Of a stretch of 64,000 bases of DNA, positions 17,513 through 25,584 are shown piece by piece. The stretch is from Geomonas paludis. Its GTDB lineage: Bacteria > Desulfobacterota > Desulfuromonadia > Geobacterales > Geobacteraceae. The notes under the pieces are model-generated. The model saw only the letters and a list, made by a program, of their open reading frames with translations. It had not been told where the DNA came from and made no database searches. The first letter of the stretch is position 1; each line of letters starts with the position of its first letter. The position numbers were made by a program, and so were the translations under genes. The stretch lies in assembly GCF_014193585.1 (NCBI RefSeq), contig NZ_BLXY01000011.1, forward strand, positions 1 through 64,000, read 5' to 3'.

Positions 17513-17585
17513 CGTTCCCAAGGTCCGCCTTGGGAACGCAAAGCCTTTCAGAAGCTCCAGCTTCCCTCGGATACATAGCTGGAGG
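17513..17585. repeat. Multi-hairpin intergenic element
   Basis: CGTTCCCAAGG (17513-17523) and CCTTGGGAACG (17528-17538) form a perfect 11-bp stem with a four-base loop. CTCCAGCT (17555-17562) and AGCTGGAG (17578-17585) form a second dyad. No coding potential is apparent. It may end transcription of the GGQ gene or be a repeat of another family. Confidence 0.6.
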
Positions 17586-17645
17586 TTTGCGCCAGGAAAA
17601 GAATCTTCGCAAAGACGGGTGACGTTGGTCCTTGTGCGGTATGAG

Positions 17646-17669
17646 AGGGGCGAATGATTTTTCGCCCCT
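17646..17669. terminator. Hairpin after the LysR gene
   Basis: AGGGGCGAA (17646-17654) pairs with TTCGCCCCT (17661-17669), with a short loop, just beyond the LysR stop. There is no strong T tract, so the terminator role is tentative. Confidence 0.45.
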
Positions 17670-17675
17670 ACAGGT

Positions 17676-18581
17676 TTAATGCTCCACCGACTTGAACATC
17701 TCCAGCATGATGTTCCTGAAAGCTTGTGCCGCCGGCGACAGCTCGCGGCCTTTGCGACTGGCGAGGTAAAACTGGCGCTTGATGGAAACGCCGTCCACCG
17801 GAACCTGGATCAGCGTGCCCTGTTCCAATTCGTGCCACACTGAAATAGCGGAGACGAAGGAAACGCCGATCCCCGAGATCACCGCGCGCTTCACCGACTC
17901 GTTGCTCCCCAAGTGCGCAGCCACGCGCAGCTTCGCCGGATCGATGCCCGCTTCACGCAGGGCCTGGATGGCAGCTTTCCCGGTCCCGGATCCGGTCTCG
18001 CGCAGCACCACCGGTTCACCCAGCAGCTCGTCCTTGCCGATCTTCTTCTCCTTGCCCCAACGGTGGCCGGCGCGCGCTATCAGCACCAGTTCGTCCTCGG
18101 CAAAGGGTACCAGTTCCAACGTCTCCTCGTCGAAACGACCGCCTACCACGCCCAGTTCCACCTCTTCCGAGAGCAGCTTGCCCAACACGTCGCGGCTGTC
18201 ACCCTGCCTGAGCACTATGGTCACACCGGGGAAGCGGTCGATCAGCAGGGGGAGGGCGGCCGGGATCATGTACTCTCCGGGAATGCTGCTCCCCGCGATA
18301 TTGAGTACCGCTTCCTCGATCCCCTTGAAACGCGCCAGCGCAACCGGTATCTCCCTGGCGTACTCCACCAGCTTGCGTGCCCGCTCCAGGAGGATCTTCC
18401 CTCCCTCGGTGGGGAACGCCCCCCTGCCGGTCCGATCCAACAGTTTCATGCCGAATTCGCTCTCCAGGGCAGAGATGTGCTGGCTTACGGTGGATTGGGT
18501 GATGTAGGAGGCCTCGGCTCCTTTCGAGAAACTGCCGCTTTCAGCCACGTTGATGAAAACTTCCAGCTGCTTGAGATTCAC
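17676..18581 (-). CDS. LysR-family transcriptional regulator
   Basis: This 301-residue LysR regulator has an N-terminal winged helix-turn-helix (about residues 1-60, with SGSFSKGAEASYITQSTVSQHISALE). A linker helix and an effector-binding domain follow (about 90-295). It starts at GTG 18581 behind GGGAGGG. It is divergent from the double-cubane reductase gene. The 168-base region between them carries back-to-back promoters over a dyad, which is the usual arrangement for a LysR protein controlling its neighbour. It resembles regulators I recall as associated with selenium or anaerobic reductase genes in this group; that link is not shown by the sequence. Confidence 0.88.
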   Translation of the reverse strand: MNLKQLEVFINVAESGSFSKGAEASYITQSTVSQHISALESEFGMKLLDRTGRGAFPTEGGKILLERARKLVEYAREIPVALARFKGIEEAVLNIAGSSIPGEYMIPAALPLLIDRFPGVTIVLRQGDSRDVLGKLLSEEVELGVVGGRFDEETLELVPFAEDELVLIARAGHRWGKEKKIGKDELLGEPVVLRETGSGTGKAAIQALREAGIDPAKLRVAAHLGSNESVKRAVISGIGVSFVSAISVWHELEQGTLIQVPVDGVSIKRQFYLASRKGRELSPAAQAFRNIMLEMFKSVEH

Positions 18582-18627
18582 CGCGCCCTCCCATTAGCAA
18601 TTGCGATCGACCTTATTAATTTCATCG

Positions 18628-18656
18628 AATTTATCAATTTGACTCCGGCCGGTCAA
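18628..18656 (-). promoter_or_regulatory. Candidate promoter for the LysR gene
   Basis: On the minus strand TTGACC (18651-18656) and TAAATT (18628-18633) are separated by 17 bases. The -35 box overlaps the dyad shared with the divergent promoter. Confidence 0.5.
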
Positions 18657-18667
18657 TTGGATATTCA
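18639..18667 (+). promoter_or_regulatory. Candidate promoter for the double-cubane reductase gene
   Basis: TTGACT (18639-18644) and TATTCA (18662-18667) are separated by 17 bases. Together with the opposite promoter it is centred on TTGAC-N8-GTCAA (18639-18656), a dyad with a CCGGCCGG core that a LysR dimer could bind. Confidence 0.55.
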
Positions 18668-18749
18668 TGTCTGTGCTTTTAACTGCGTCCTCCACGTGCT
18701 CCTCACAGGGCTTTCAGCGAGATACAACCATGCCAGCAGCAGGAATGAT

Positions 18750-19913
18750 ATGACGGCCGTCTGTGCCGCCCTCACCGAGGTGGGAAGTCTCCGGGAACGT
18801 AACGCCATCGCCGTCAAGGTCGCCAAAGACCGTGGCAGGAAGGTGGTCGGCACCTATTGCCTCTTCTCGCCGGTGGAGTTGATCGTCGCCGCGGGGGCGA
18901 TACCGGTGTCCCTGTGCGGCACCAGCGCGACTCCCATCCCGGCAGCCGAGAAGGTGCTGCCCCGATCGCTGTGCCCGCTGATCAAATCGAGCTACGGGTT
19001 CGCCGTCACCGACACCTGTCCCTTCTTTCATTTCTCCGACCTGCTGCTCGCCGAGACTACCTGCGACGGCAAGAAGAAGATGTACGAACTGCTGGGTGAG
19101 CTGAAACCGGTGCATCTCATGCAGTTGCCCCAAGTAAAGGACGAGGCCGCGCTGGATTACTGGGTCCTCGAGCTCAAGCGCCTGATTACGCGCCTGGAGC
19201 AGACCTTCGAAGTGGAGATCACGCCGGAGAAGCTCGCTGCCGCGGTCCTGCTGATCAACGAGGAGAGGCGCTCGCTGAAAAGACTGCAGGATGTGCTGAA
19301 AAGGAAACCGGCTCCCATTTCGGGACTGGATCTGCTGGGCGTGCTGCACAACCGGGGCTTCACGGTGGACAAGCGTGAAGCGATTGACCTGATCGACAGG
19401 CTGACCCGGGAACTGACCGACTTGAGCGATCAGGGGGTGTCGCCGTTCCGGGCCGATACTCCGCGCATCGTGCTGACCGGTGGCCCGGTCGGGCTGGGCT
19501 CCGAGAAGGTGGTGCGCCTGATCGAGGAGGTTGGCGGGAGCGTGGTCTGCTTCGAGAGTTGTGGCGGTTACAAGAAGGTGGACCCGGTGGTGCCGGGCAA
19601 CGACCTGCTGCGCTCCATAGCGGAGAGGTACCTGCGTGTTCCCTGCTCCTGCATGTCTCCCAATTCCGGTCGCCTGCTGTTGCTCGACGAGTTGGTGCGG
19701 GAGTTCCAGGCGGACGGGGTGATCGACCTCACCTGGCAGGGGTGCCATACCTACAACGTGGAATCGTTCACGGTTAAGCGCCACTTGGAGGCGGCCCAGG
19801 TCCCTTTCCTGCAGATCGAAACCGATTATTCCGAGTTCGACACCGAACAGTTGAAGGTCCGCATCGAGGCATTCCTGGAAATGATCGACGCCGGGAAGGG
19901 AGTCCGCCGTTGA
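18750..19913 (+). CDS. Double-cubane-cluster-type anaerobic reductase (2-hydroxyacyl-CoA dehydratase D-like)
   Basis: This 387-residue protein is of the 2-hydroxyacyl-CoA dehydratase subunit family, in the group that includes double-cubane [8Fe-9S] reductases. Conserved cysteines are visible in GTYCLFSP, SLCPLIKS, TDTCPFFHF, ETTCDGKKKMYELL, CFESCGGYKK, PCSCM and QGCHTYN. These match the pattern of cluster ligands followed by the TTCDGKKK motif. Such enzymes are driven by an ATP-dependent activator; no activator gene is in the window. ATG 18750 follows AGGA with five bases. It is divergent from the LysR gene, and an exported rhodanese gene follows 84 bases downstream. The substrate is unknown; a BcrB/HgdB-like dehydratase subunit is less likely because no partner subunit is adjacent. 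Confidence 0.8.
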   Translation: MTAVCAALTEVGSLRERNAIAVKVAKDRGRKVVGTYCLFSPVELIVAAGAIPVSLCGTSATPIPAAEKVLPRSLCPLIKSSYGFAVTDTCPFFHFSDLLLAETTCDGKKKMYELLGELKPVHLMQLPQVKDEAALDYWVLELKRLITRLEQTFEVEITPEKLAAAVLLINEERRSLKRLQDVLKRKPAPISGLDLLGVLHNRGFTVDKREAIDLIDRLTRELTDLSDQGVSPFRADTPRIVLTGGPVGLGSEKVVRLIEEVGGSVVCFESCGGYKKVDPVVPGNDLLRSIAERYLRVPCSCMSPNSGRLLLLDELVREFQADGVIDLTWQGCHTYNVESFTVKRHLEAAQVPFLQIETDYSEFDTEQLKVRIEAFLEMIDAGKGVRR

Positions 19914-19997
19914 AAGGCGCGCGGCACGGCGGGATGTTCCACGACTGTAGGGTCCATTTCGAATCTGACATGCCATGCACATCAAAAGGAGATCACC

Positions 19998-20765
19998 ATG
20001 AAAAGCATCACCCGCTTGCTCGGCACATCGATCCTTTCCCTGATAACGCTTTTCCTGGTTCTGGCTGCTGCGGGGCCGCTTTTTGCCGCGGATGTCGATT
20101 TCAAAACGGTCTCCAGCGAGGTGTTGAGGGACATGCTGGAAGAGAAACGGGCCTTCACGCTGGTTGACGCCCGCACCAACGACGAGTACCAGGTGGCACA
20201 CCTGGTGACGGCAATCAGCATTCCGGACAAGGAGTTCGAGAAGAATATCGCGCTGCTCCCCAAGGACAAGGGGGCGCTGATCGTCCTCTACTGCAACGGG
20301 GTGAAGTGCGGCAAGAGCAAGAAGGTCGCCGTGAAGGCCAAAGAGGCCGGTTACACCAACCTCGTCATCTATGCCGACGGCTACCCGGTCTGGGAAGAGA
20401 AGGGGTACCCGATCGTGGCGGGCCCGGAGTACGCCAAGAAGGTCGAGACCACCAAGCTCACCCCGGTGCAGCTCAAGCAGATCCTGGCGGAGAAAAAGGA
20501 CGGCTACGTGCTGGTCGACGTCCGCGACGAGTTCGAGTTCGCCGAGGGGCACATCGAGGGGGCGATCAACATCCCCGCGGAGACCTTCGCCGCCAAGTCG
20601 GGCGTGCTGCCCAAAGAGAAAGGAATCATCGTCTACTGCAACAGCGGTGGGCGCAGTTATTCCGCCTATAGAAAACTGACCAAGCTCGCCTACCCCTCCA
20701 TCTTCCAGGCCATCCTTGCCGAGTGGAAAGAGGCTGGCTTCCCGGTCGTAAAATCGCAGCTTTAG
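19998..20765 (+). CDS. Exported tandem rhodanese-domain protein
   Basis: This 255-residue protein has a clear signal peptide (hydrophobic core about residues 8-27, cleavage near LFAADVD) and two rhodanese domains. The first carries the active-site loop YCNGVKCGKS, with a CNGVKC cysteine pair. The second carries the loop YCNSGGRS. Rhodaneses handle sulfane sulfur, and both domains keep the loop cysteine, so both may be active in the periplasm. ATG 19998 follows AAGGAGATCACC. It lies downstream of the double-cubane reductase gene on the same strand and may be co-transcribed. Confidence 0.88.
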   Translation: MKSITRLLGTSILSLITLFLVLAAAGPLFAADVDFKTVSSEVLRDMLEEKRAFTLVDARTNDEYQVAHLVTAISIPDKEFEKNIALLPKDKGALIVLYCNGVKCGKSKKVAVKAKEAGYTNLVIYADGYPVWEEKGYPIVAGPEYAKKVETTKLTPVQLKQILAEKKDGYVLVDVRDEFEFAEGHIEGAINIPAETFAAKSGVLPKEKGIIVYCNSGGRSYSAYRKLTKLAYPSIFQAILAEWKEAGFPVVKSQL

Positions 20766-20808
20766 ACGCTGTTTTTATTCCACTACTTCCAGTAACAAAG
20801 GAGCACGA

Positions 20809-21819
20809 ATGAAGAGGTTGTTGTTGTCGATGCTGGCGTTTTCCCTCTGTGTCACCCCTGCCGCCTGGGCCAAGAGCCGCAGCGGCCAGGTCACCGTCGA
20901 GGTCGATCTTTCCAAGCAGGAGGCGGGCAAGGAGACCAGGCTCTGGATCCCCTACGCGGTCTCCGATGTCAACCAGAACGTGACCGACGTCAAGGTGAGC
21001 GGCGATTTCGCTTCCTCGGCCGTCTACACCGACCAGGCCAACGGCACGCCGATGCTCTACGCGCAGTGGGACAAGAGCGCCAAGAGCAGGAAGCTCGTTT
21101 ACAGCTTCAATGTCCAGCGCGAAGAGGTCAGGGTCAAGGACCTGTCCGCCAAGGAGCCGGCCTGGAACAGCGCCGACTATGCCGAGTACCTGAAACCGAC
21201 CTCGCTGGGGCCGGTGGACGGCGAGGTGAAGAAGCTGGCGGACAGCATCGTGAAGGGGAAGACCACCGTTCTCGACAAGGCGAAGGCCATCTACGACTGG
21301 GCCTGCGAAAACATGTACCGCGACCCGGCCACGGTAGGGTGCGGCAAGGGTGACGTCTGCGAACTGCTGAAAAAGCCGGGCGGCAAGTGCACCGACATCT
21401 CCTCGGTGTACATCGCGCTCGCTCGTGCGGCCGGGGTGCCGGCGCGCGAGGTGTTCGGGCTGCGTCTGGGCAAGAAGGCGGAAGAAGACATCACCACCTG
21501 GCAGCACTGCTGGGTCGAGTTCTTCCTCCCGGGCACCGGCTGGGTGCCGGTTGACCCGGCGGACGTGAGAAAGGCGATGCTGGTGGAAAAGCTGGAGCTG
21601 AAGGACGCCAAGACCCGCGAATACCGCGACTACTTCTGGGGCGGCATCGATCCCTACCGCTTCAAGATCGCCTCGGGTCGCGACCTGGTGCTCAACCCGC
21701 CGCAGGCGGGCGCGCCGCTCAACACCTTCGGCTACCCATACGCGGAAGTGGGGGGCAAGGTGCTGGACTTTTACGACCCCAAGGGGTTCGGGTACCGCAT
21801 CGGCTTCAAGGAGAAGTAG
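20809..21819 (+). CDS. Exported transglutaminase-like protein
   Basis: This 336-residue protein has an N-terminal signal peptide (MKRLLLSMLAFSLCVTPAAWA) and a transglutaminase-like (papain-fold) domain in the second half. The presumed catalytic cysteine is in GGKCTDISSVY, the histidine in TWQHCWVEFF and the aspartate in VPVDPADV, so the triad is complete. The N-terminal half is a beta-rich domain of unknown role. Such proteins usually act as periplasmic proteases or peptide-modifying enzymes. It starts 43 bases after the rhodanese gene, behind AAAGGAGC, and a strong hairpin terminator follows it. Confidence 0.85.
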   Translation: MKRLLLSMLAFSLCVTPAAWAKSRSGQVTVEVDLSKQEAGKETRLWIPYAVSDVNQNVTDVKVSGDFASSAVYTDQANGTPMLYAQWDKSAKSRKLVYSFNVQREEVRVKDLSAKEPAWNSADYAEYLKPTSLGPVDGEVKKLADSIVKGKTTVLDKAKAIYDWACENMYRDPATVGCGKGDVCELLKKPGGKCTDISSVYIALARAAGVPAREVFGLRLGKKAEEDITTWQHCWVEFFLPGTGWVPVDPADVRKAMLVEKLELKDAKTREYRDYFWGGIDPYRFKIASGRDLVLNPPQAGAPLNTFGYPYAEVGGKVLDFYDPKGFGYRIGFKEK

Positions 21820-21853
21820 TAGAGTAGCAGCTTCATCAGTTGTTCCTTTATTT

Positions 21854-21885
21854 GGGCCGCGCAGGAATGCGCGGCCCGTTTTTTT
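21854..21885 (+). terminator. Rho-independent terminator
   Basis: GGGCCGCGC (21854-21862) and GCGCGGCCC (21869-21877) form a perfect 9-bp stem with a six-base loop. A run of seven T follows. Confidence 0.92.
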
Positions 21886-21918
21886 GTGAGGGGGATCCCC
21901 ACTGTCTCAGCGATGCAA

Positions 21919-21953
21919 AGCAAATCCCCCCCGTCCCCCCTTTCACAAGGGGG
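21919..21953. repeat. C-rich repeat, second copy
   Basis: AGCAAATCCCCCCCGTCCCC followed by TTTCACAAGGGGG matches the element at 17421. Together with the terminator at 21854 and the REPIN-like element at 21997 it accounts for most of the 379-base gap 21820-22198. Confidence 0.55.
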
Positions 21954-21996
21954 TGGACGTGAGGCCGCGGCCGTCTTTTGAAGGAACTGTGAAGGA

Positions 21997-22103
21997 GGGG
22001 ACTGGCTCCGTAAGGTGCCTGTCCCCTTTGGCTTGGGTAAGGTAGGATTGGCGGAATGGAGCGTTCCCGCCAGAGGGACAGGCACCGAAACGGAGCCAGT
22101 CCC
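21997..22103. repeat. REPIN-like element, copy C
   Basis: Left arm 21997-22026 and inverted right arm 22075-22103. The spacer contains a diverged form of the shared motif (GGCGGAATGGAGCGTTCCCGC). The right arm has CGAAA in its loop instead of CTGA, so this copy is more diverged. Confidence 0.82.
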
Positions 22104-22198
22104 TTCTACTACGCCGGGAACCTTTTTTGTTTGTGTGCCTGCGGCGATTGATGTATCTTCCCTCGCAGTTGGTTCGAATTTCCTACCAGGAGCATACC

Positions 22199-23134
22199 GT
22201 GCAGATTCGCATCGTTATCGCCGTTTCCCTGCTTGGCGCGAGCTTGATCACCGCCCAGGCCGGAGCTTCGGAAGCCGTCCCGGCTACTGTACCCACGACT
22301 GCCATCCCGGCGCCTGTCGCCGCAGCGCCTGCGGACCAGTCCGCCACCATCGCGGCACTCACCAAGGAAAACGCGCTCTTGCAGGAGAAGCTGAAGGCCA
22401 TGGAGAGCTGCAGCATCAGTTCCACCGACCTTGCCGCCCGCAACTCCAAGAAGCTCAAGGAAATCACCGCCGACGTGCGCGCCCAGCGCCAGTCCATGGC
22501 GGAATTCGAGAGCTACGTGAAGTGGATGTCCGGACACGTCGCCAGCTACTCCAAGTACATCCAGGCCAGCTCGGTCGCCGCTCGTTTCGTAAGGTTCTTC
22601 CCGATCCCGTACGCGGGGCAGGCGTCCCTCTTCACCAAGTTCGTCTCCGATTCCGCGGTCTCCCTAGGCGCGGCTTCGGTCTCCATCAACAAGTACCTGG
22701 TGACCTCGCAGCAGTTTCTGTCCCGCGCCGACGCGCTGGACCCGAACAAGCCGACCTACAACCAGGACGTGTCGGACCTGGTGCGCTTCGCCGACCAGGA
22801 CCTCCTGAAGGGGATGACCGAGGTGCAGGACCGGCTCACCACGACCAGCCAGCTTTCCGCCTCGTCGCTTTCGTTCCTCGAGAGCGTGAACCACTACGTG
22901 GGTTCCGGGGACGAGGCGCTCACCAAGGCGAAGTCCTTCCTGAAGAGCGACGAGAAGGCCGAGAAGAGCTTCCTGGCCGAGAGCACAACGTCGCTGCGCA
23001 ACAAGGCCCAGGTCTTCAACGGCAAGCTGCAGCTCTTCGACGCCACGGTGAAGAAGACGGCCCCGCAGATCAAGGCGCTGGTCGCCTACGACGACCTGGC
23101 GCGCAGCCTGGACCCGAAGTTCGCCAAGAAGTAG
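22199..23134 (+). CDS. Exported alpha-helical protein of unknown function
   Basis: This protein of about 311 residues has a signal peptide (VQIRIVIAVSLLGASLITAQAGA) followed by an Ala/Pro-rich stretch. A short coiled coil (TIAALTKENALLQEKLKAME) comes next, and then a long region predicted to be mostly helical. GTG 22199 is chosen because AGGAG lies six bases upstream and it yields a normal signal peptide. The longer frame from 22127 does not. There are no membrane helices after the signal. The family is not recognised. It is followed by a terminator at 23234 and stands alone between repeats. Confidence 0.7.
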   Translation: MQIRIVIAVSLLGASLITAQAGASEAVPATVPTTAIPAPVAAAPADQSATIAALTKENALLQEKLKAMESCSISSTDLAARNSKKLKEITADVRAQRQSMAEFESYVKWMSGHVASYSKYIQASSVAARFVRFFPIPYAGQASLFTKFVSDSAVSLGAASVSINKYLVTSQQFLSRADALDPNKPTYNQDVSDLVRFADQDLLKGMTEVQDRLTTTSQLSASSLSFLESVNHYVGSGDEALTKAKSFLKSDEKAEKSFLAESTTSLRNKAQVFNGKLQLFDATVKKTAPQIKALVAYDDLARSLDPKFAKK

Positions 23135-23181
23135 GGTAGGGGACGGCAAAGTTCCCGGCGCCATAGGCGCAGCTGCCGACG

Positions 23182-23223
23182 CCCTCACCCGGCCTTCGGC
23201 CACCCTCTCCCGGCGGGCGAGGG
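23182..23223. repeat. REP family 2, single arm
   Basis: CCCTCACCC with GGCCTTCGGCC and CCCTCTCCC matches the second arm at 1446-1487. No inverted partner is adjacent. Confidence 0.7.
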
Positions 23224-23233
23224 AAATAATAGA

Positions 23234-23267
23234 AAAGGCCTCTCCTGATTCGGGAGAGGCCTTTTTT
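23234..23267 (+). terminator. Rho-independent terminator
   Basis: GGCCTCTCC (23237-23245) pairs with GGAGAGGCC (23253-23261). It is followed by TTTTTT and preceded by AAAA, so it could work in both directions. Confidence 0.9.
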
Positions 23268-23296
23268 CATGCATCATGCGCCGCAGCTGCGGAGGA

Positions 23297-23399
23297 GGGG
23301 ACTGGCTCCGCCAGGTGCCTGTCCCCTTGGTTTTTGTAGGGTGGCTGTGCTGAAAGGAGTGTCCCGCTAGAGGGACAGGCACCTGACGGAGCCTGTCCC
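23297..23399. repeat. REPIN-like element, copy D
   Basis: Left arm 23297-23326 and inverted right arm 23372-23399, with the spacer motif GCTGAAAGGAGTGTCCCGCT. It lies directly beyond the fadL-type stop codon and is placed tail-on, like copy A. Confidence 0.85.
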
Positions 23400-23404
23400 T
23401 TCTG

Positions 23405-24622
23405 CTAAAACTTGTACCCCAGCGAGAGGGCGACGAGGTGGGCATCGCTTTGGTACTTGCCGTTGGCGGTGCTGGTCGGGAGTAAGGGCACGCCGATGGT
23501 ATTGGTTTTGTTGCGGTTCTCATAGTACTGGTAGCCGTAGGCGAGGGCGACGGTAAAGGGCTTGAGGTCGACGTCGGTGCCTGCGCAGAATACATGGGTC
23601 TTGGCGTCCGGGATGGAGGGCTCGAAGGTGCTGTTGGGCACGGCACTGCCGCCGTAGACGTAGCCGGCGGAAAGGGCGACCCTCGGGTCGAGCTGGTATC
23701 TGCCGCCAAGGTTGAGCCCCCAAGTATCCTTCCAGTCCCTCTGCATCACCAAGCGATTGTTGTCCAGCCTGATTTCCAGGCTCTTGAACTTGGACCACCC
23801 TTCCCAGCGCACGCCGGCTTCCATGGTGAGCTTGTCGATCCCTTTGTAGGCGACACCCGCGGTGAACTGCGGCGGCAGGGTGAGGTCGGTTTTGCCGCCG
23901 CTGTTGAAGGCGGGGACCGAGAAGGTCGCATCGCCGGAGATGTCGACGTGGACCTGGCTGCGATACGAGGCGCCCACGGTCAGGTCTCGGGTGATGTCGT
24001 AGGCCGCGCCGACGTTGAAGCCCACCCCGGTGCCGTCACCCTTGAACTTGGATCCGACGTCAGGGCCTCCGGTGAAGACCTTGCGCTCCAGGGTGGCGTC
24101 GAGGAGCATCACGTCGAGGCCGGCGGCCAGCGTGAGGGAAGGGATCACGCGGTAGGAGAAGACGGGGTTGATGTCGAAGGTCCTCAGGGTTGACTTGGTC
24201 GCGATGTAGCGGCCGTCCCAGTTGCTGTCCCACCTGGTCCCCAGCCCGAAGGGGTTGAAGATGCCGAGGCCGGCGCTGGCCTGGTCGTTGAACTTGTGGG
24301 TCACGTAGAGGTGGCTCGGGAAGAAGACCGAGTCGTTGGAGGCGTCATTGCCGCCGGCGGAACTGCTGTACTCGCGCGAGGAGATGATGGCGGTGGTGCC
24401 GGCGAGCACCTGGGTCCCGTCCAGCTTGTTAATCAGCGCCGGGTTGTAGAAGATGGTGCTGGCATCGCTGGTGTGGGCGGTAACCGCGTTGCCCTGGCCC
24501 AGGGCGCTGGCCCCGTGGGTGAAGACGGCATAGCCGGCGGCTCGTGCGGACGAAGGAGCACCGGCTCCCAGCGCGACCGCCGAAACGACCATCCCGGCGA
24601 TCAGGCTCTTCCTGTAGTTCAT
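23405..24622 (-). CDS. OmpP1/FadL family outer membrane transporter
   Basis: This 405-residue outer membrane protein of the FadL/TodX family imports hydrophobic compounds such as long-chain fatty acids or aromatics. It has a signal peptide (hydrophobic core followed by SSARA, then AGYAVFTHGASALGQGNA, the FadL-type hatch N-terminus). Many amphipathic beta strands follow, and it ends in an aromatic residue (LSLGYKF) as expected of BAM substrates. ATG 24622 follows GGAGGATCT, which settles the start. It is divergent from a methyltransferase gene, with a strong palindrome between them. The substrate cannot be told from sequence. Confidence 0.9.
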   Translation of the reverse strand: MNYRKSLIAGMVVSAVALGAGAPSSARAAGYAVFTHGASALGQGNAVTAHTSDASTIFYNPALINKLDGTQVLAGTTAIISSREYSSSAGGNDASNDSVFFPSHLYVTHKFNDQASAGLGIFNPFGLGTRWDSNWDGRYIATKSTLRTFDINPVFSYRVIPSLTLAAGLDVMLLDATLERKVFTGGPDVGSKFKGDGTGVGFNVGAAYDITRDLTVGASYRSQVHVDISGDATFSVPAFNSGGKTDLTLPPQFTAGVAYKGIDKLTMEAGVRWEGWSKFKSLEIRLDNNRLVMQRDWKDTWGLNLGGRYQLDPRVALSAGYVYGGSAVPNSTFEPSIPDAKTHVFCAGTDVDLKPFTVALAYGYQYYENRNKTNTIGVPLLPTSTANGKYQSDAHLVALSLGYKF

Positions 24623-24708
24623 AGATCCTCCTGGTATTGAAAGCATGATTTTGATTTCTGTCGTGTTGCGCCGTTGACGAATCGTCGCGGCAACGGGTAA
24701 CATGGCTG

Positions 24709-24737
24709 TCGTGGTTGACTAGCCACGAAGGTTCGTG
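24709..24737. promoter_or_regulatory. Palindromic operator candidate CACGAAGGTTCGTG
   Basis: A perfect 14-base palindrome (24724-24737) lies between the divergent fadL-type and methyltransferase genes. An extra half-site TCGTGG (24709-24714) pairs with the overlapping CCACGA. This alternation of half-sites suggests cooperative binding by a dimeric repressor. The protein is unknown. Confidence 0.4.
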
Positions 24738-24777
24738 CTAAAAGTCTAATCATTCAAAACCGTTAACGGGAGCAGTG

Positions 24778-25584
24778 ATGCACTGTGAAAGACCATACCT
24801 GATGGAACACGCCGAGGAGTCCCTTCGGCTTGATATGAAAACAGACAACGCGGTGACCGAGAAGCAGGCCCGCTGGGCCGGCCTCGCACCGGGAATGAGC
24901 GTCATCGACATCGGCTGCGGCCCCGGCAAGACGACCAGCATGCTCGGCGAACTGGTGCAGCCGGGGGGGCGCGCCGTCGGCGTCGACCTTTCCGAACAGC
25001 GGCTCGCCTTTGCCCGCCAGCACTACGGCTCCTCCACGGTCAGTTTCCAGCAGTGCGACCTGTATCAGCCGCTCACCGGGCTGGGGCAGTTCGACTTTGC
25101 CTGGTGCCGTTTCGTGCTCGAGTACCACCTCTCCAACTGCTTCGAACTGGTGCGCAACATTGCGGCAGCACTGAAACCGGGAGGCATACTCTGCCTGATC
25201 GACCTGGACCACAACTGCCTGAGCCACTTCGGCCATTCCCCGCGCATGGAGCGCGCCGTGGCCGCCACCATCAAGAGCCTCGAGGAAAACGACAACTTCG
25301 ACCCCTACGTCGGCAGGAAACTCTACTCCTTCCTCTACGACCTGGGCTTCCAGGACATCGACGTCAAGGTCGAGGCGCACCACCAGATCTTCGGCGAGTT
25401 GAAGGAGGTGGACGAGTTCAACTGGACCAGGAAGGTCGAGGTGGCCGCCAAGCGGTCAGGCTACGACTTCAACGAGTACCAAGGGGGGTACGATGAGTTC
25501 CTGGACGAGTTCCGCGCCTTCTTCGCCAACCCCCGCCGCTTCACCTACACCCCGATCATCTCCTGCCGCGGCCGCAAGCCCTAG
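24778..25584 (+). CDS. Class I SAM-dependent methyltransferase
   Basis: This 268-residue methyltransferase has the SAM motif VIDIGCGPGKTTSML near residue 45 and an acidic loop after the second strand (AVGVDLSEQR). It also has a later GGILCLIDLDHN strand. The fold is the UbiE/Methyltransf_11 type. ATG 24778 is chosen over GTG 24775 on spacing from GGGAG. The stop overlaps the 3' end of the convergent HD-GYP gene by four bases. The substrate is not evident. Sharing an intergenic region with a FadL porin hints at a hydrophobic compound, but only weakly. Confidence 0.82.
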   Translation: MHCERPYLMEHAEESLRLDMKTDNAVTEKQARWAGLAPGMSVIDIGCGPGKTTSMLGELVQPGGRAVGVDLSEQRLAFARQHYGSSTVSFQQCDLYQPLTGLGQFDFAWCRFVLEYHLSNCFELVRNIAAALKPGGILCLIDLDHNCLSHFGHSPRMERAVAATIKSLEENDNFDPYVGRKLYSFLYDLGFQDIDVKVEAHHQIFGELKEVDEFNWTRKVEVAAKRSGYDFNEYQGGYDEFLDEFRAFFANPRRFTYTPIISCRGRKP

